DNA of 64,000 nt. It comes from Desulfonispora thiosulfatigenes DSM 11270. Its GTDB lineage: Bacteria; Bacillota; Peptococcia; Peptococcales; Desulfonisporaceae. Position 1 is the stretch's first letter. Each line of letters starts with the position of its first letter. Position numbers and translations under genes: made by a program. Under the pieces are notes generated by a model. That model saw only the letters and a program-made list of their open reading frames with translations, searched no databases and was not told the DNA's origin. Of this stretch, positions 33,648 through 41,913 are shown piece after piece. The stretch covers positions 62,001 to 126,000 of the forward strand of contig NZ_FWWT01000008.1 of NCBI RefSeq assembly GCF_900176035.1, read 5' to 3'.

Positions 33648-33878
33648 TTATTCGTCTAGAGTTCCTGCTTTTATTATTCCATGTTCTGTATAAATTAATG
33701 CTTTTCCTTTTATTTTCATTGCGGATGTTTGCTCGGTAAATTGGGCAATAACTACATCTCCACCATCTAATTTTTCTGTATGATGAAATTTTGTATCTCT
33801 TCCCCTAGTAAGTCCGCTAATATGTACACCATTTTCCATAGCTTTTATTACAATATACTTTTCATTATCTCCGGCCAT
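33648..33878 (-). CDS. mtrB: trp RNA-binding attenuation protein (TRAP)
   Basis: TRAP forms an 11-mer ring that, with tryptophan bound, wraps (G/U)AG repeats in trp leaders to cause termination. The 76-residue protein closely matches Bacillus Mtr[50 protein letters not shown]. Of the RNA-contact triad, Lys37 and Lys56 equivalents are present, while Arg58 is Lys. ATG 33878 has AGGTGG at good spacing; GTG 33887 lies in the ribosome site. It overlaps the coaD 3' end. In Bacillus it sits with folE; here it is between coaD and pfkA. Confidence 0.93.
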   Translation of the reverse strand: MAGDNEKYIVIKAMENGVHISGLTRGRDTKFHHTEKLDGGDVVIAQFTEQTSAMKIKGKALIYTEHGIIKAGTLDE

Positions 33879-34383
33879 TTTTTCCACCTACCTCATATTT
33901 TCTTTTAAGAGCTTCACTGACGATTGGAGGTACTAATTCCTCTACATTTCCGCCCATTATAGCTACACCTTTAATGATGGTCGAGCTTACAAACGAATAA
34001 TTTGTATCTGACATTAAAAATACAGTCTCTATTTGCTTATTAAGAGTTTTATTCATTGATGCCATTTGCATCTCATGTTCAAAATCTGAAATCGCCCTTA
34101 AACCTCTAATAATTGCAGTAGCATTTTTACTTTCAAGATAAGGTACTAGTAAACCCCTAAAAGACTCAACTTCTATATTATTGATATTTTCATCACAAAT
34201 ATCCCCACAACATTTATGGATAAGCTGTAATCTTTCTTCTAATGTAAATATATTATCCTTATAATTATCTGCTGCTACGGCGATTATAACTTTATCAAAA
34301 AGTTTTGCTGCTCTTTGTAATATATTCAAATGACCATAAGTTATCGGGTCAAATGTTCCTGGATATACTGCTATTGTAGTCAA
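33865..34383 (-). CDS. coaD: Phosphopantetheine adenylyltransferase
   Basis: Catalyses the penultimate step of coenzyme A synthesis (4'-phosphopantetheine + ATP to dephospho-CoA). 172 residues with the nucleotidyltransferase motif [14 protein letters not shown], the substrate segment [18 protein letters not shown] and the C-terminal [10 protein letters not shown] loop. Normal length. The start is TTG 34383, nine bases after GGAGG; TTG 34392 touches the ribosome site. Its end overlaps mtrB by 14 bases. Confidence 0.97.
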   Translation of the reverse strand: MTTIAVYPGTFDPITYGHLNILQRAAKLFDKVIIAVAADNYKDNIFTLEERLQLIHKCCGDICDENINNIEVESFRGLLVPYLESKNATAIIRGLRAISDFEHEMQMASMNKTLNKQIETVFLMSDTNYSFVSSTIIKGVAIMGGNVEELVPPIVSEALKRKYEVGGKNGRR

Positions 34384-34479
34384 TAAAACCAACCTCCAAA
34401 AATAATTACCTAATTGCTATGTATCACAACAATAATTCTATTAATACCCTTATTATCCTGCAATATCTTAAAATTAATC

Positions 34480-34523
34480 TAAAGAAACAGGACTTGTAAA
34501 ATTATACAAGTCCTGTTTCTTTA
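34480..34523 (-). terminator. 19-bp stem-loop overlapping the 3' end of pgpA
   Basis: Perfect arms 34480-34498 and 34505-34523 around a 6-base loop. The promoter-proximal arm is the last seven codons of the gene. The U-tract on the minus strand is weak (AGATTAATTTT). It is probably a terminator or 3'-stabilising hairpin. Confidence 0.7.
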
Positions 34524-34975
34524 GCATGAGCTATCTTAGCAGCACTAGCTGAAGCTATAGCGGCGACTAAATCATCTAAAAAGGTATTCACTTGTTCTTT
34601 AGAGGAATCTAAGGTTCCAATTATACCAATTTTCATTTTATCTAAATAACCAAAACTAGTAATTCCAATCGTTCCATAAATATTAGTTATTGCCATAGCT
34701 AAAATTTCATCAACACCATATAAAGGTTCATCTATTTGTACAGTCCCTAAAATAGGCTCGGGTAAATTACCTTGTTCTGCTGCCATATCTAAAGCTATTC
34801 CTGTTAATACAGCATATTGAACTTCTCTTTTTTCTAAAACTGCATCAATTGCATCAAGGCAAGTAGACATTAATAAATCAGGGTAATAGGCAATTTGCAA
34901 AGTATGCACTATATCAGCTATATCTTGTAATTCTACCCCACGATCTCTTAATTGTTCTTTAACTTTATCTTTCAT
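34502..34975 (-). CDS. Phosphatidylglycerophosphatase A-family protein (YutG-like)
   Basis: 157 residues with the PgpA/YutG pattern: LQDIADIVHTLQIAYYPDL, a cytoplasmic helical body, DEPLYGVDEILAMAITNIYG and FGYLDKMKIGIIGTLD. No membrane helix is seen, as in the soluble YutG branch, whose substrate is uncertain. E. coli PgpA dephosphorylates phosphatidylglycerol-phosphate. AAAGGGGG precedes ATG 34975. It sits 125 bases after dnaE and ends in its own hairpin before coaD. Confidence 0.85.
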   Translation of the reverse strand: MKDKVKEQLRDRGVELQDIADIVHTLQIAYYPDLLMSTCLDAIDAVLEKREVQYAVLTGIALDMAAEQGNLPEPILGTVQIDEPLYGVDEILAMAITNIYGTIGITSFGYLDKMKIGIIGTLDSSKEQVNTFLDDLVAAIASASAAKIAHAKETGLV

Positions 34976-35100
34976 TTAATTTCCCCCTTTTACCTGACTA
35001 ACCCGTATTTCTCATAATTATGCATAGAGGAAAAATAATAGAATGATCCTATCTATAAATATCAGATAATTAATTATTAAACAGCAGAAATCCTCTAGAA

Positions 35101-38100
35101 CTATGTGGTTAGTGATATCTCTTTTTTAGATAGAATATTTAATAATTCCGTATATAATTCTTCTTGCCACGTTACCCAGTAATTATTTTTTAACTGAATT
35201 AGCTTTTTTTCGGGCAAGTAGTATAAATAAACCGGCATTTTTCCAGGATATTTCATGAGTATATCCATTATTTTCTGTGTTTGCTCAGGACTAATTTGCT
35301 GGGTATCTATTTTTAAATATAGCTTTTGCAAAATTTGCTTATCTGATTCATGTTCGAGATTATTAAGTGGAACTAGATCTTCGGCAAAGAGTTTAGGATT
35401 ATCTTCTTGTAAATTTATTCTTCCTTTAATAGCTAAAAGCATATCTTCTTGGACAAGACTAGAGTACTTTTGTAATACCCTTGGAAAAATTAAGACATCT
35501 ATGGAACCTGTTAAATCCTCTAAAACAGAATAAACCATCATCTCACCTTTTTTCGTGATGCTTCTTTTCACAAAGCTTAGAATGCCACCTAAAACAACTT
35601 TTCTTCCATCATGTATTTCCTCTATTTCGTCAATCCTTAGCTTTATTTTGGTCTTTAAGACTTCAATATATTCATCTAAAGGGTGTCCACTTACATAAAA
35701 TCCTAAAGTTTCTTTTTCCATTTCTAAAATATCTTTCATCTCAAACTCGTCTACGTTTGGCAGTTTCACTTCATCAAATTCTAAAGTAAATCCTGCTTCT
35801 TCTCCGATATCAAAAAGTGAAACTTGCTTACTATTTTTATCTTTCTGAATTAAATGACCTCTTTCATAACAATCATCTAAAACTTGCATTAATTGTACTC
35901 TATTTCCGGGCACAGAATGAAAGGCACCACATCTAATTAGGCTTTCTATCACTCTTCTATTTACATGGCTTAAATCTACCCTGGCACAAAAGTCTTGTAA
36001 AGATTTAAACCCACCTTCTTCACGCGCCTTTATGATGTCTTGGATAGCTCCTTTACCTACATTTTTTACAGCAGCTAAGCCAAAGCGGATGTTTTCATCA
36101 TCAACAATAAAACTTTCGGTACTTTGATTTACATCAGGAGGCAAGACATTAATCCCCATATTTCGACATTCAGCAATATAAAAAGGCACCTTATCAGCTG
36201 TTTCCATCACGCTTGATAAAAGGGCTGCCATAAACTCTCTAGGATAATGGGCCTTTAAAAAAGCAGTTTGAAACGAGATATATGCATAAGCTGCACTATG
36301 ACTTTTATTAAATCCATAACCTGCAAAATATTCTATTAGTTCAAAAATCTTAGTAGCTATTTCTTTATCTATTTTATTTTTTTCTGCACCTTTAATAAAT
36401 TGTTCTTTTAGGTCTGCTATTATTTCTGGTTTCTTTTTACCCATGGCTCTTCTTAATAAATCCGCTTCTCCTAAGGAAAATCCTGCTAGATCACTGGCAA
36501 TTCTCATTACCTGTTCTTGATACAAAATTACCCCATAAGTTGCTTTCAAAATAGGTTCTAATAAAGGATGTAAATACTCGGTAGATTTTTTTCCATGTTT
36601 TCTAGCGATGAAATCTTCAACCATACCGCTCCCTAAAGGTCCTGGTCTATATAAAGCCACCAAAGCGATAATATCTTCAAAATGGGCTGGTTTTAGATCT
36701 TTTAAAATTGCCCTTAGACCCGAGCTCTCAAGTTGGAATACGCCAATAGTATTTCCAGCACTTAATAATTCATAAGTTTTCTCATCATCAAAATCTGTAT
36801 TTTTAAAATCAACTAAGATATTTTTATTTTTATGAATTAATTCTACAGCTTTATTAATTACAGTTAGAGTTCTAAGTCCTAACATGTCCATTTTTAAAAG
36901 ACCAATTTCTTCTACATTTTCTTTAGCAAACTGGGTACTTACTGCCTCATCGCTAGTTCTTTGTAAAGGTAAGTAAGTATCTAAAGGTTCTTTAGAAATA
37001 ACTAGTCCAGCTGCATGGGTACCAGAATGTCTTGGCATACCTTCTAAACCTTTTGCGGTATAAAATAATTCTTTAATTTGTTCATTTTCTTCTATTAATT
37101 GTCTTAAATCTGGAGAAATGTTGATTGCCTTTTCTAAGGTTATCCCGATTTCATTAGGTACTAGCTTTGCTACTTTATCTACTATGCCTAAAGGAATATT
37201 CATAACCCTCCCAACATCCCTAATTGCTGCTCTAGCCGCCATTGTACCAAAAGTAATAATTTGCGATACTCTTTCTTTACCATATTTACTTACTACATAA
37301 TCAATTACTTCTCCGCGTCTTTCATAACAAAAATCAATATCTATATCGGGCATACTTACTCTTTCTGGATTTAAAAATCTTTCAAATAATAAATCATATT
37401 TAATGGGATCAATATCTGTAATTCCAAGTGTATACGAAACTATACTACCTGCAGCCGAGCCCCTTCCTGGTCCTACATAAATACCTTGTTTTTTGGCATA
37501 ATTAATAAAGTCCCATACAATGAGAAAATAGCCAGGATAACCCATTTTATTAATTGTTTGCAATTCAAATTCTAGCCTTTTTTTAATTGTTTCATCTATA
37601 TTTTCATATCGTTCTTTTAAACCATCAACACATAATTTTTCTAAATATGTTTCTAAAGTGTAGCCTTCGGGGATATCAAAATTAGGCATATGGTTTTGGC
37701 CAAAGGTAAAGTCCACATTACACATCTCCGCAATTTTAACCGTATTATTGAGAGCATCTTGATATTCTCCTAATCTTAAATTCATTTCGTCATAGCTTTT
37801 AAGGTAAAAGTCTTCTGAGTCAAATCTTAATCTAGAGTCATCTCCTAAGGTTTTTCCCATTTGAATGCACATTAAAACATCTTGTAATTTTGAATCTTCT
37901 TTCTCAATATAATGGACGTCATTACTGGCTACTAAAGGAATATTCGTTTCCTTGCTAATATTTGCAATTAATCTATTTAAATTATCTTGCTCACTTAGTC
38001 CTTGATTTTGTAATTCTAAATAGAAGTTTTCTGCTCCAAAAGTTTCTTGATACCATAGGGCTACTTCTTTAGCCTCTTCATACTTTTCTCCCATTAATAA

Positions 38101-38535
38101 GGCATTTATTTCACCAGCAAGGCAGGCACTGGTCACAATTAAACCTTCACTATACTGGGCTAATATGTCTTTATCAACTCTAGGTTTATAATAAAAACCT
38201 TCTGTATGAGCTAAAGAAACTAATTTAATTAAATTTTGATACCCAATATTATTTTTAGCAAGTAACACTAAATGATGGGCTCTATCATCTATATTTGGTC
38301 TTTTATCAAAACGAGAATTTGGAGCAACATATACTTCACATCCGATGATAGGTTTTATTCCTTCTTTTTTGCAAGCCTTATAAAAATCAATTACTCCATA
38401 CATTACGCCATGATCTGTAATGGCAATAGCGGGCATATTTAATTCCTTAGCCCTTTTGACCATTTTATCTATTCGACATGCCCCATCTAATAGGCTATAG
38501 GATGTATGCACATGTAAATGAACAAATGACTTCAT
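35101..38535 (-). CDS. dnaE: DNA polymerase III alpha subunit DnaE
   Basis: Replicative DNA polymerase subunit. 1144 residues. The N-terminal PHP domain has FVHLHVHTSYSLLDG, GVMYGVIDFYKACK and NDVHYI. The palm has the catalytic MPDIDIDFCYERR and GRGSAAGS. The fingers contain GPLGSGMVEDFIARKHG and GFNKSHSAAYA. A C-terminal OB fold carries MMVYSVLEDLTGSIDVLIFP. There is no proofreading exonuclease insertion, so it is DnaE and not PolC. ATG 38535 starts the PHP motif; an earlier in-frame ATG at 38565 lacks support. It is divergent from ytrH, as in Bacillus. Confidence 0.97.
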   Translation of the reverse strand: MKSFVHLHVHTSYSLLDGACRIDKMVKRAKELNMPAIAITDHGVMYGVIDFYKACKKEGIKPIIGCEVYVAPNSRFDKRPNIDDRAHHLVLLAKNNIGYQNLIKLVSLAHTEGFYYKPRVDKDILAQYSEGLIVTSACLAGEINALLMGEKYEEAKEVALWYQETFGAENFYLELQNQGLSEQDNLNRLIANISKETNIPLVASNDVHYIEKEDSKLQDVLMCIQMGKTLGDDSRLRFDSEDFYLKSYDEMNLRLGEYQDALNNTVKIAEMCNVDFTFGQNHMPNFDIPEGYTLETYLEKLCVDGLKERYENIDETIKKRLEFELQTINKMGYPGYFLIVWDFINYAKKQGIYVGPGRGSAAGSIVSYTLGITDIDPIKYDLLFERFLNPERVSMPDIDIDFCYERRGEVIDYVVSKYGKERVSQIITFGTMAARAAIRDVGRVMNIPLGIVDKVAKLVPNEIGITLEKAINISPDLRQLIEENEQIKELFYTAKGLEGMPRHSGTHAAGLVISKEPLDTYLPLQRTSDEAVSTQFAKENVEEIGLLKMDMLGLRTLTVINKAVELIHKNKNILVDFKNTDFDDEKTYELLSAGNTIGVFQLESSGLRAILKDLKPAHFEDIIALVALYRPGPLGSGMVEDFIARKHGKKSTEYLHPLLEPILKATYGVILYQEQVMRIASDLAGFSLGEADLLRRAMGKKKPEIIADLKEQFIKGAEKNKIDKEIATKIFELIEYFAGYGFNKSHSAAYAYISFQTAFLKAHYPREFMAALLSSVMETADKVPFYIAECRNMGINVLPPDVNQSTESFIVDDENIRFGLAAVKNVGKGAIQDIIKAREEGGFKSLQDFCARVDLSHVNRRVIESLIRCGAFHSVPGNRVQLMQVLDDCYERGHLIQKDKNSKQVSLFDIGEEAGFTLEFDEVKLPNVDEFEMKDILEMEKETLGFYVSGHPLDEYIEVLKTKIKLRIDEIEEIHDGRKVVLGGILSFVKRSITKKGEMMVYSVLEDLTGSIDVLIFPRVLQKYSSLVQEDMLLAIKGRINLQEDNPKLFAEDLVPLNNLEHESDKQILQKLYLKIDTQQISPEQTQKIMDILMKYPGKMPVYLYYLPEKKLIQLKNNYWVTWQEELYTELLNILSKKEISLTT

Positions 38536-38623
38536 AATATATCCACATCCTTTATTTTCTCTCATAATTTTAATTAAAACAGATATACATATATACTACA
38601 AATAAAATAAAGTAGGTAAATAT

Positions 38624-38947
38624 ATGTTTTCTTTTCCAAACAAATTGCTTTTCATTTTTTGTACTGCTTTAGGCTTAATTCTGGGTGGTTCTTTAATTGG
38701 ATCCTTATCTACTATTATAACTGGTGATGAGCCATATTCCACTATGAGAAAATTGGCGGAGGATATTAAAATTTGGGCAGTTGTGGCTGCAATTGGTGGT
38801 TCCTTTACACCTTACGAAGCATTTGGGTCAGGAATATTTTCAGGGGACATCAGATCTCTTGGAAAACAGTTTTTTTATGTGGTTAGTTCTCTTACAGGGG
38901 CTGAATTTGGAATATACTTAATTTATACTTTTACAGGAAATCGTTAA
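38624..38947 (+). CDS. ytrH: YtrH-family sporulation membrane protein
   Basis: 107 residues with ~3 hydrophobic helices and the family core ALGLILGGSLIGSLSTIITG, LAEDIKIWAVVAAIGGSF and ISSLTGAEFGI-like VVSSLTGAEFGIYLIYTF. In Bacillus YtrH is sigma-E-dependent and needed for efficient sporulation. GTAGGT precedes ATG 38624. The gene abuts ytrI (the next codon starts at 38948). The divergent neighbour is dnaE, the same order as in Bacillus. Confidence 0.9.
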   Translation: MFSFPNKLLFIFCTALGLILGGSLIGSLSTIITGDEPYSTMRKLAEDIKIWAVVAAIGGSFTPYEAFGSGIFSGDIRSLGKQFFYVVSSLTGAEFGIYLIYTFTGNR

Positions 38948-39457
38948 ATGAAAAATACCTTTTTTTTAAATGCTAGTTTTTCGCAAATAATGGCTGCCTG
39001 GATTATTGGTATCTTGATTGGAGCTGCTTTAACTAGTCTTGCCATTGGGTATCATCTAGATAATATTAATAATCAAAATCAAATATTAGAAGGAAAATTA
39101 TTAGAAAAAGAAGGTCAAATGAAAATATTAGAGGATAAAGTATCTAATACTAAAAGATGGCTAATTGTTGAGGAAATTATCATTGAACTAGAATTAACTA
39201 AAAGAGAATTTCCTGATAAAGAAAGTTTGCATTGCGAAATAGAACAACAAATACGCGAAATGGTAAATAATATTCGAGGTAAAAAAGTAAAGGACTTGGA
39301 TCCCCAGGTTTTATGGAATATTATTGAAAAGAGAAATGTTTCGCTCAAAGGGCATAGTTTCACTTTAGAAGTAAGAGGTTTACTTATTTCAGAAAAACTG
39401 ACTTATTATGTATTTGCAAAATTTAATGAACCTAAACAACCTATTGAAAATATGTAA
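38948..39457 (+). CDS. YtrI-like sporulation protein
   Basis: 169 residues: one N-terminal membrane helix (~15-37, IMAAWIIGILIGAALTSLAI), a short coiled coil (~40-70, NNQNQILEGKLLEKEGQMKI), then an alpha/beta domain. YtrI in Bacillus is the membrane partner of YtrH in the mother cell. The assignment rests on the layout and on ytrH directly upstream without a gap. Sequence conservation in this family is low. Confidence 0.7.
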   Translation: MKNTFFLNASFSQIMAAWIIGILIGAALTSLAIGYHLDNINNQNQILEGKLLEKEGQMKILEDKVSNTKRWLIVEEIIIELELTKREFPDKESLHCEIEQQIREMVNNIRGKKVKDLDPQVLWNIIEKRNVSLKGHSFTLEVRGLLISEKLTYYVFAKFNEPKQPIENM

Positions 39458-39458
39458 A

Positions 39459-39521
39459 AGCTCTATGCTCAGTAAAATGCATCCTTTGTAAAGGCCATTT
39501 TATAGTGGGCATAGAGCTCAT
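39459..39521. terminator. Terminator between ytrI and the ytoI-like gene
   Basis: Ten-bp arms AGCTCTATGC (39459-39468) and 39509-39518 with an inner GTAAAATG/CATTTTAT stem. It is followed on the plus strand by CATTTTTATTTT. Convergent genes end on both sides, and it overlaps the start of neither. Confidence 0.75.
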
Positions 39522-39523
39522 TT

Positions 39524-40843
39524 TTATTTTCGTACTGCTTTTGCAGTAGTCATAGCTTTTGCTTTTAATTCAGAATCGCTATAAAATTCAATTTCTACCA
39601 TACATGTTTTTTTGTCTGATTTTAAAATAGTAGTTAAAACTTCAACCTTATCTCCAACAGCGGGTGGATTCATTTGATGAATTGTAAAGGTATCATTAAT
39701 TGCATCCCAACGTAACTTTTTGCGAATAGCTATGTACGCTGCAGTACTCATAATCATCACTACCGTACCTATACTTGCTGTACCTAGTTCACTAACCATA
39801 AACTGAGTTATTTCCCCAGATAGCTTAACTCCACCCTCCCATTCTTCTAATTTAAAGCCACTTAGGGTAAGATTGTCTACAGTTTCTCCAAATTTAGGTT
39901 GTCTTTGCGTTTGCTGAAAAGCCTTTAAAATATCCCTCCGGCTAATAGTTCCTAAAAGATGCTTTTGTTCATCGACAACAGGAACCAGCTCAAACCCTTC
40001 CCATACTAATAGTCTTGATAAATGAGTTACAAGCGTTTTTCGCTCAGCAGTTAAAACATCGGCATTCATTACTGCTAAGATACTCGTTTCTGGCTCTACT
40101 CCTGCAATATCAACAGCTGTAACTATACCGACAACGATTCCATATTGGTCAACTACTGGAAATCTACTACGCCCCGTTTTTTTAGCTAATTCATGCCAAT
40201 CAAAAACAGTAGCATCTGGTGATATATATTTAATATTCCTCGTCATTATATCTTCTACTCTAACTAATTCTTTCGCCTTTAATCTTTCATAAACGGCTTT
40301 ATTAATCATAGAAGTTGCTAAAAAGGTATCGTAAGGAGATTTAATAATAGGTAGACCTAGTTCTTTGGCCTTTTTTAAGACTTCTTCCTTAACATCTACC
40401 GCTCCTGTAATTAATAAGGCTGATCCATAATTTAAGCCTGCTAATTGCAGATCGACTCTATCACCAACAATTAATAGCGCAGGTTTTTCAACATCACGTT
40501 CAAAAATTTCTTTTGATGAAGCTCCGATTAAAAATTGTTCTGGAGTCATGCTTAGATTTTCTTGTCCTGTTAAAACTTCACCTTCAACAATTATAATAAT
40601 TTCTTTTAAACTAAAATCTTCTAACTCTTTTTCTTCTTCTTCCTCAATCCGAATAGTTCCAACCTTTGGAATCGAACTTACTAATCCTTTATTTTCCGCT
40701 TCTTTAATAGCCCTATAGGCTGTTCCTTCACTAACATCTAACTCTTTAGCTATTTGGCGCACTGATACCTTTGTACTTATTTCTAAATTTTTTATATATT
40801 GAATAATTATTTCATGCTTAGTTAGGACTATTTTCTTCACCAC
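39524..40843 (-). CDS. ytoI: YtoI-like regulator: HTH, DRTGG, CBS pair, hotdog domain
   Basis: 439 residues, cytoplasmic. The N-terminal winged HTH has VSVRQIAKELDVSEGTAYRAIKEAENKGLV. A DRTGG domain (~80-190) is followed by two CBS motifs (~195-315; VEDIMTRNIKYISPDATVF, GTISRRDILKAF). The C-terminal hotdog/thioesterase-like domain (~330-439) contains FTIHQMNPPAVGDKVEV. The same four-part order occurs in Bacillus YtoI, located in the same neighbourhood. Probably an adenine-nucleotide-sensing transcription factor; its targets are unknown. The start could be GTG 40843 or the next GTG. Confidence 0.9.
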   Translation of the reverse strand: MVKKIVLTKHEIIIQYIKNLEISTKVSVRQIAKELDVSEGTAYRAIKEAENKGLVSSIPKVGTIRIEEEEEKELEDFSLKEIIIIVEGEVLTGQENLSMTPEQFLIGASSKEIFERDVEKPALLIVGDRVDLQLAGLNYGSALLITGAVDVKEEVLKKAKELGLPIIKSPYDTFLATSMINKAVYERLKAKELVRVEDIMTRNIKYISPDATVFDWHELAKKTGRSRFPVVDQYGIVVGIVTAVDIAGVEPETSILAVMNADVLTAERKTLVTHLSRLLVWEGFELVPVVDEQKHLLGTISRRDILKAFQQTQRQPKFGETVDNLTLSGFKLEEWEGGVKLSGEITQFMVSELGTASIGTVVMIMSTAAYIAIRKKLRWDAINDTFTIHQMNPPAVGDKVEVLTTILKSDKKTCMVEIEFYSDSELKAKAMTTAKAVRK

Positions 40844-40903
40844 CCTTTAATATCTTCTTTAATTATAACAAAACAACAAACTTATTGTAATACTTTTTTT
40901 GAA

Positions 40904-40937
40904 AAATAGGTTACTGTATTATAACAGGAACCTATTT
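40904..40937 (-). terminator. Terminator of the SASP gene
   Basis: Nine-bp arms AAATAGGTT (40904-40912) and 40929-40937 plus inner CTGT/ACAG pairing. On the minus strand it is followed by TTTCAAAAAAAG and T-rich sequence. It overlaps the stop codon. Confidence 0.65.
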
Positions 40938-41102
40938 CCAGTCAAATTCTTTTATTTTTCGAGTCATTATGCCTCCTATTCGACCTGTTTCTTCAGCCGT
41001 TAACTCACCCCAACCGAGTTCTTTTATTTTATGTGTTAAACCTAATTCTTCAGCAACTTCTAATTTTAAAATATCTTTAGTTACATATACTTTTTTCTTC
41101 AT
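40932..41102 (-). CDS. Small acid-soluble spore protein, alpha/beta type (SspF-like)
   Basis: 56 residues, below the usual length cutoffs. It starts MKKKVYVTKDILKLEVAEEL and continues with a GLTHKIKELGWGELTAEE block. It ends with TGRIGGIMTRKIKEFDW. The two conserved SASP segments are recognisable (K.E.A.ELG and G-x-(V/I)-GG-x-M-(T/V)-(K/R)), with the GWGE of SspF-like minor forms. These proteins coat spore DNA. GAGGGTG precedes ATG 41102 at good spacing and a terminator follows. It confirms a spore-forming host together with ytrH/ytrI. Confidence 0.85.
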   Translation of the reverse strand: MKKKVYVTKDILKLEVAEELGLTHKIKELGWGELTAEETGRIGGIMTRKIKEFDWK

Positions 41103-41306
41103 CTCATTCACCCTCGATAATTAAATTAGACTTATACTTAATGCCCCTAAAGATGATTATTTCTAAACCTAATTTTTTAAATTTCTTTGTTTTTATCTTT
41201 TACCATTTTCTTTTAATTAATCATGTTATTACTTTACTAAGTTATTTTTTTCTTTTTGAATAAATATTAGTATTTTTCGCAAACTATCTAAGAAGGAGGG
41301 ATGAAA

Positions 41307-41507
41307 ATGGATAAAACAGCTTTGACTTTAGTTATTATTGGTGCACTTAACTGGGGACTTATTGGTCTGTTTAACTTTGATCTTGTAGCCACTTTATTTG
41401 GTGGACAAACTTCTTGGTTAAGTAGGATAGTTTATTCTCTTGTAGGTATTGCTGGATTATATGCAATCTCCTTATTATTTACTAAAGATAAGGTTACTGA
41501 TCGTTAA
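41307..41507 (+). CDS. DUF378 small membrane protein
   Basis: 66 residues with two membrane helices: the family motif VIIGALNWGLIGLFNFDLVA, then SRIVYSLVGIAGLYAISLL. DUF378 proteins are of unknown function. AAGGAGG is 7 bases before ATG 41307; an ATG at 41301 is too close to it. It is monocistronic and ended by the terminator at 41560. Confidence 0.9.
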   Translation: MDKTALTLVIIGALNWGLIGLFNFDLVATLFGGQTSWLSRIVYSLVGIAGLYAISLLFTKDKVTDR

Positions 41508-41559
41508 AAGTTATTAATAATTCTTTTCTAACAAATAAAACTAATAAGTATTAAAATAG

Positions 41560-41604
41560 GAAAGAGGCTGGTGAAAATAAAAATATCACAGCCTCTTTTC
41601 TTAT
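41560..41604 (+). terminator. Terminator after the DUF378 gene
   Basis: Eleven-bp arms 41560-41570 and 41589-41599 (GAAAGAGGCTG, one G-T pair) with inner GTGA/TCAC pairing, then TTTTC. Confidence 0.75.
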
Positions 41605-41721
41605 AGGCAAAAATTTTTAAGAATTTGTTCACTCTTTAGCTGCTTCTTACATACTATGTTTTATCACCAAATACTTGATCCTTACTAAAAGATAAAAAAT
41701 AATCTTTTGGGGGTGCTAAAC

Positions 41722-41841
41722 TTGAAAAGGTGCGAAAACTGTTGGAAGAAAGTAGTCTGCAATTGTTCCATAAAGGAAAGATGTCCATATTGGGAAACAA
41801 CAGATAGAGCAATTAGCACAAAAAAGATGATTAGAACCTAA
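41722..41841 (+). CDS. 39-residue Cys-rich small protein, unknown
   Basis: TTG 41722 has GGGGGTG six bases upstream and opens a 39-codon frame. It encodes CENCWKKVVCNCSIKERCPYW followed by a basic tail. The five Cys follow C-x2-C-x5-C-x-C-x5-C, suggesting a metal-binding or disulfide microprotein. No family recognised. A strong terminator follows 33 bases later. The good ribosome site and Cys pattern support it, but a chance frame is possible. Confidence 0.45.
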   Translation: MKRCENCWKKVVCNCSIKERCPYWETTDRAISTKKMIRT

Positions 41842-41873
41842 TAGGATAGAATTGGCGATACTGAAAGAAAAAA

Positions 41874-41897
41874 TCCACCTTTAAATTTAAAGGTGGA
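41874..41897. terminator. Bidirectional terminator
   Basis: A perfect 24-base palindrome (arm TCCACCTTTAAA) with A-run on its left and T-run on its right. It ends the deacetylase gene on the minus strand and the small Cys-rich frame on the plus strand. Confidence 0.85.
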
Positions 41898-41913
41898 CTT
41901 TTTCTGTATACTT

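Noticed and set aside
41874-41897. 24-base palindrome as an operator
   Set aside because: It is flanked by A-run and T-run and sits between two convergent gene ends, so a bidirectional terminator explains it.
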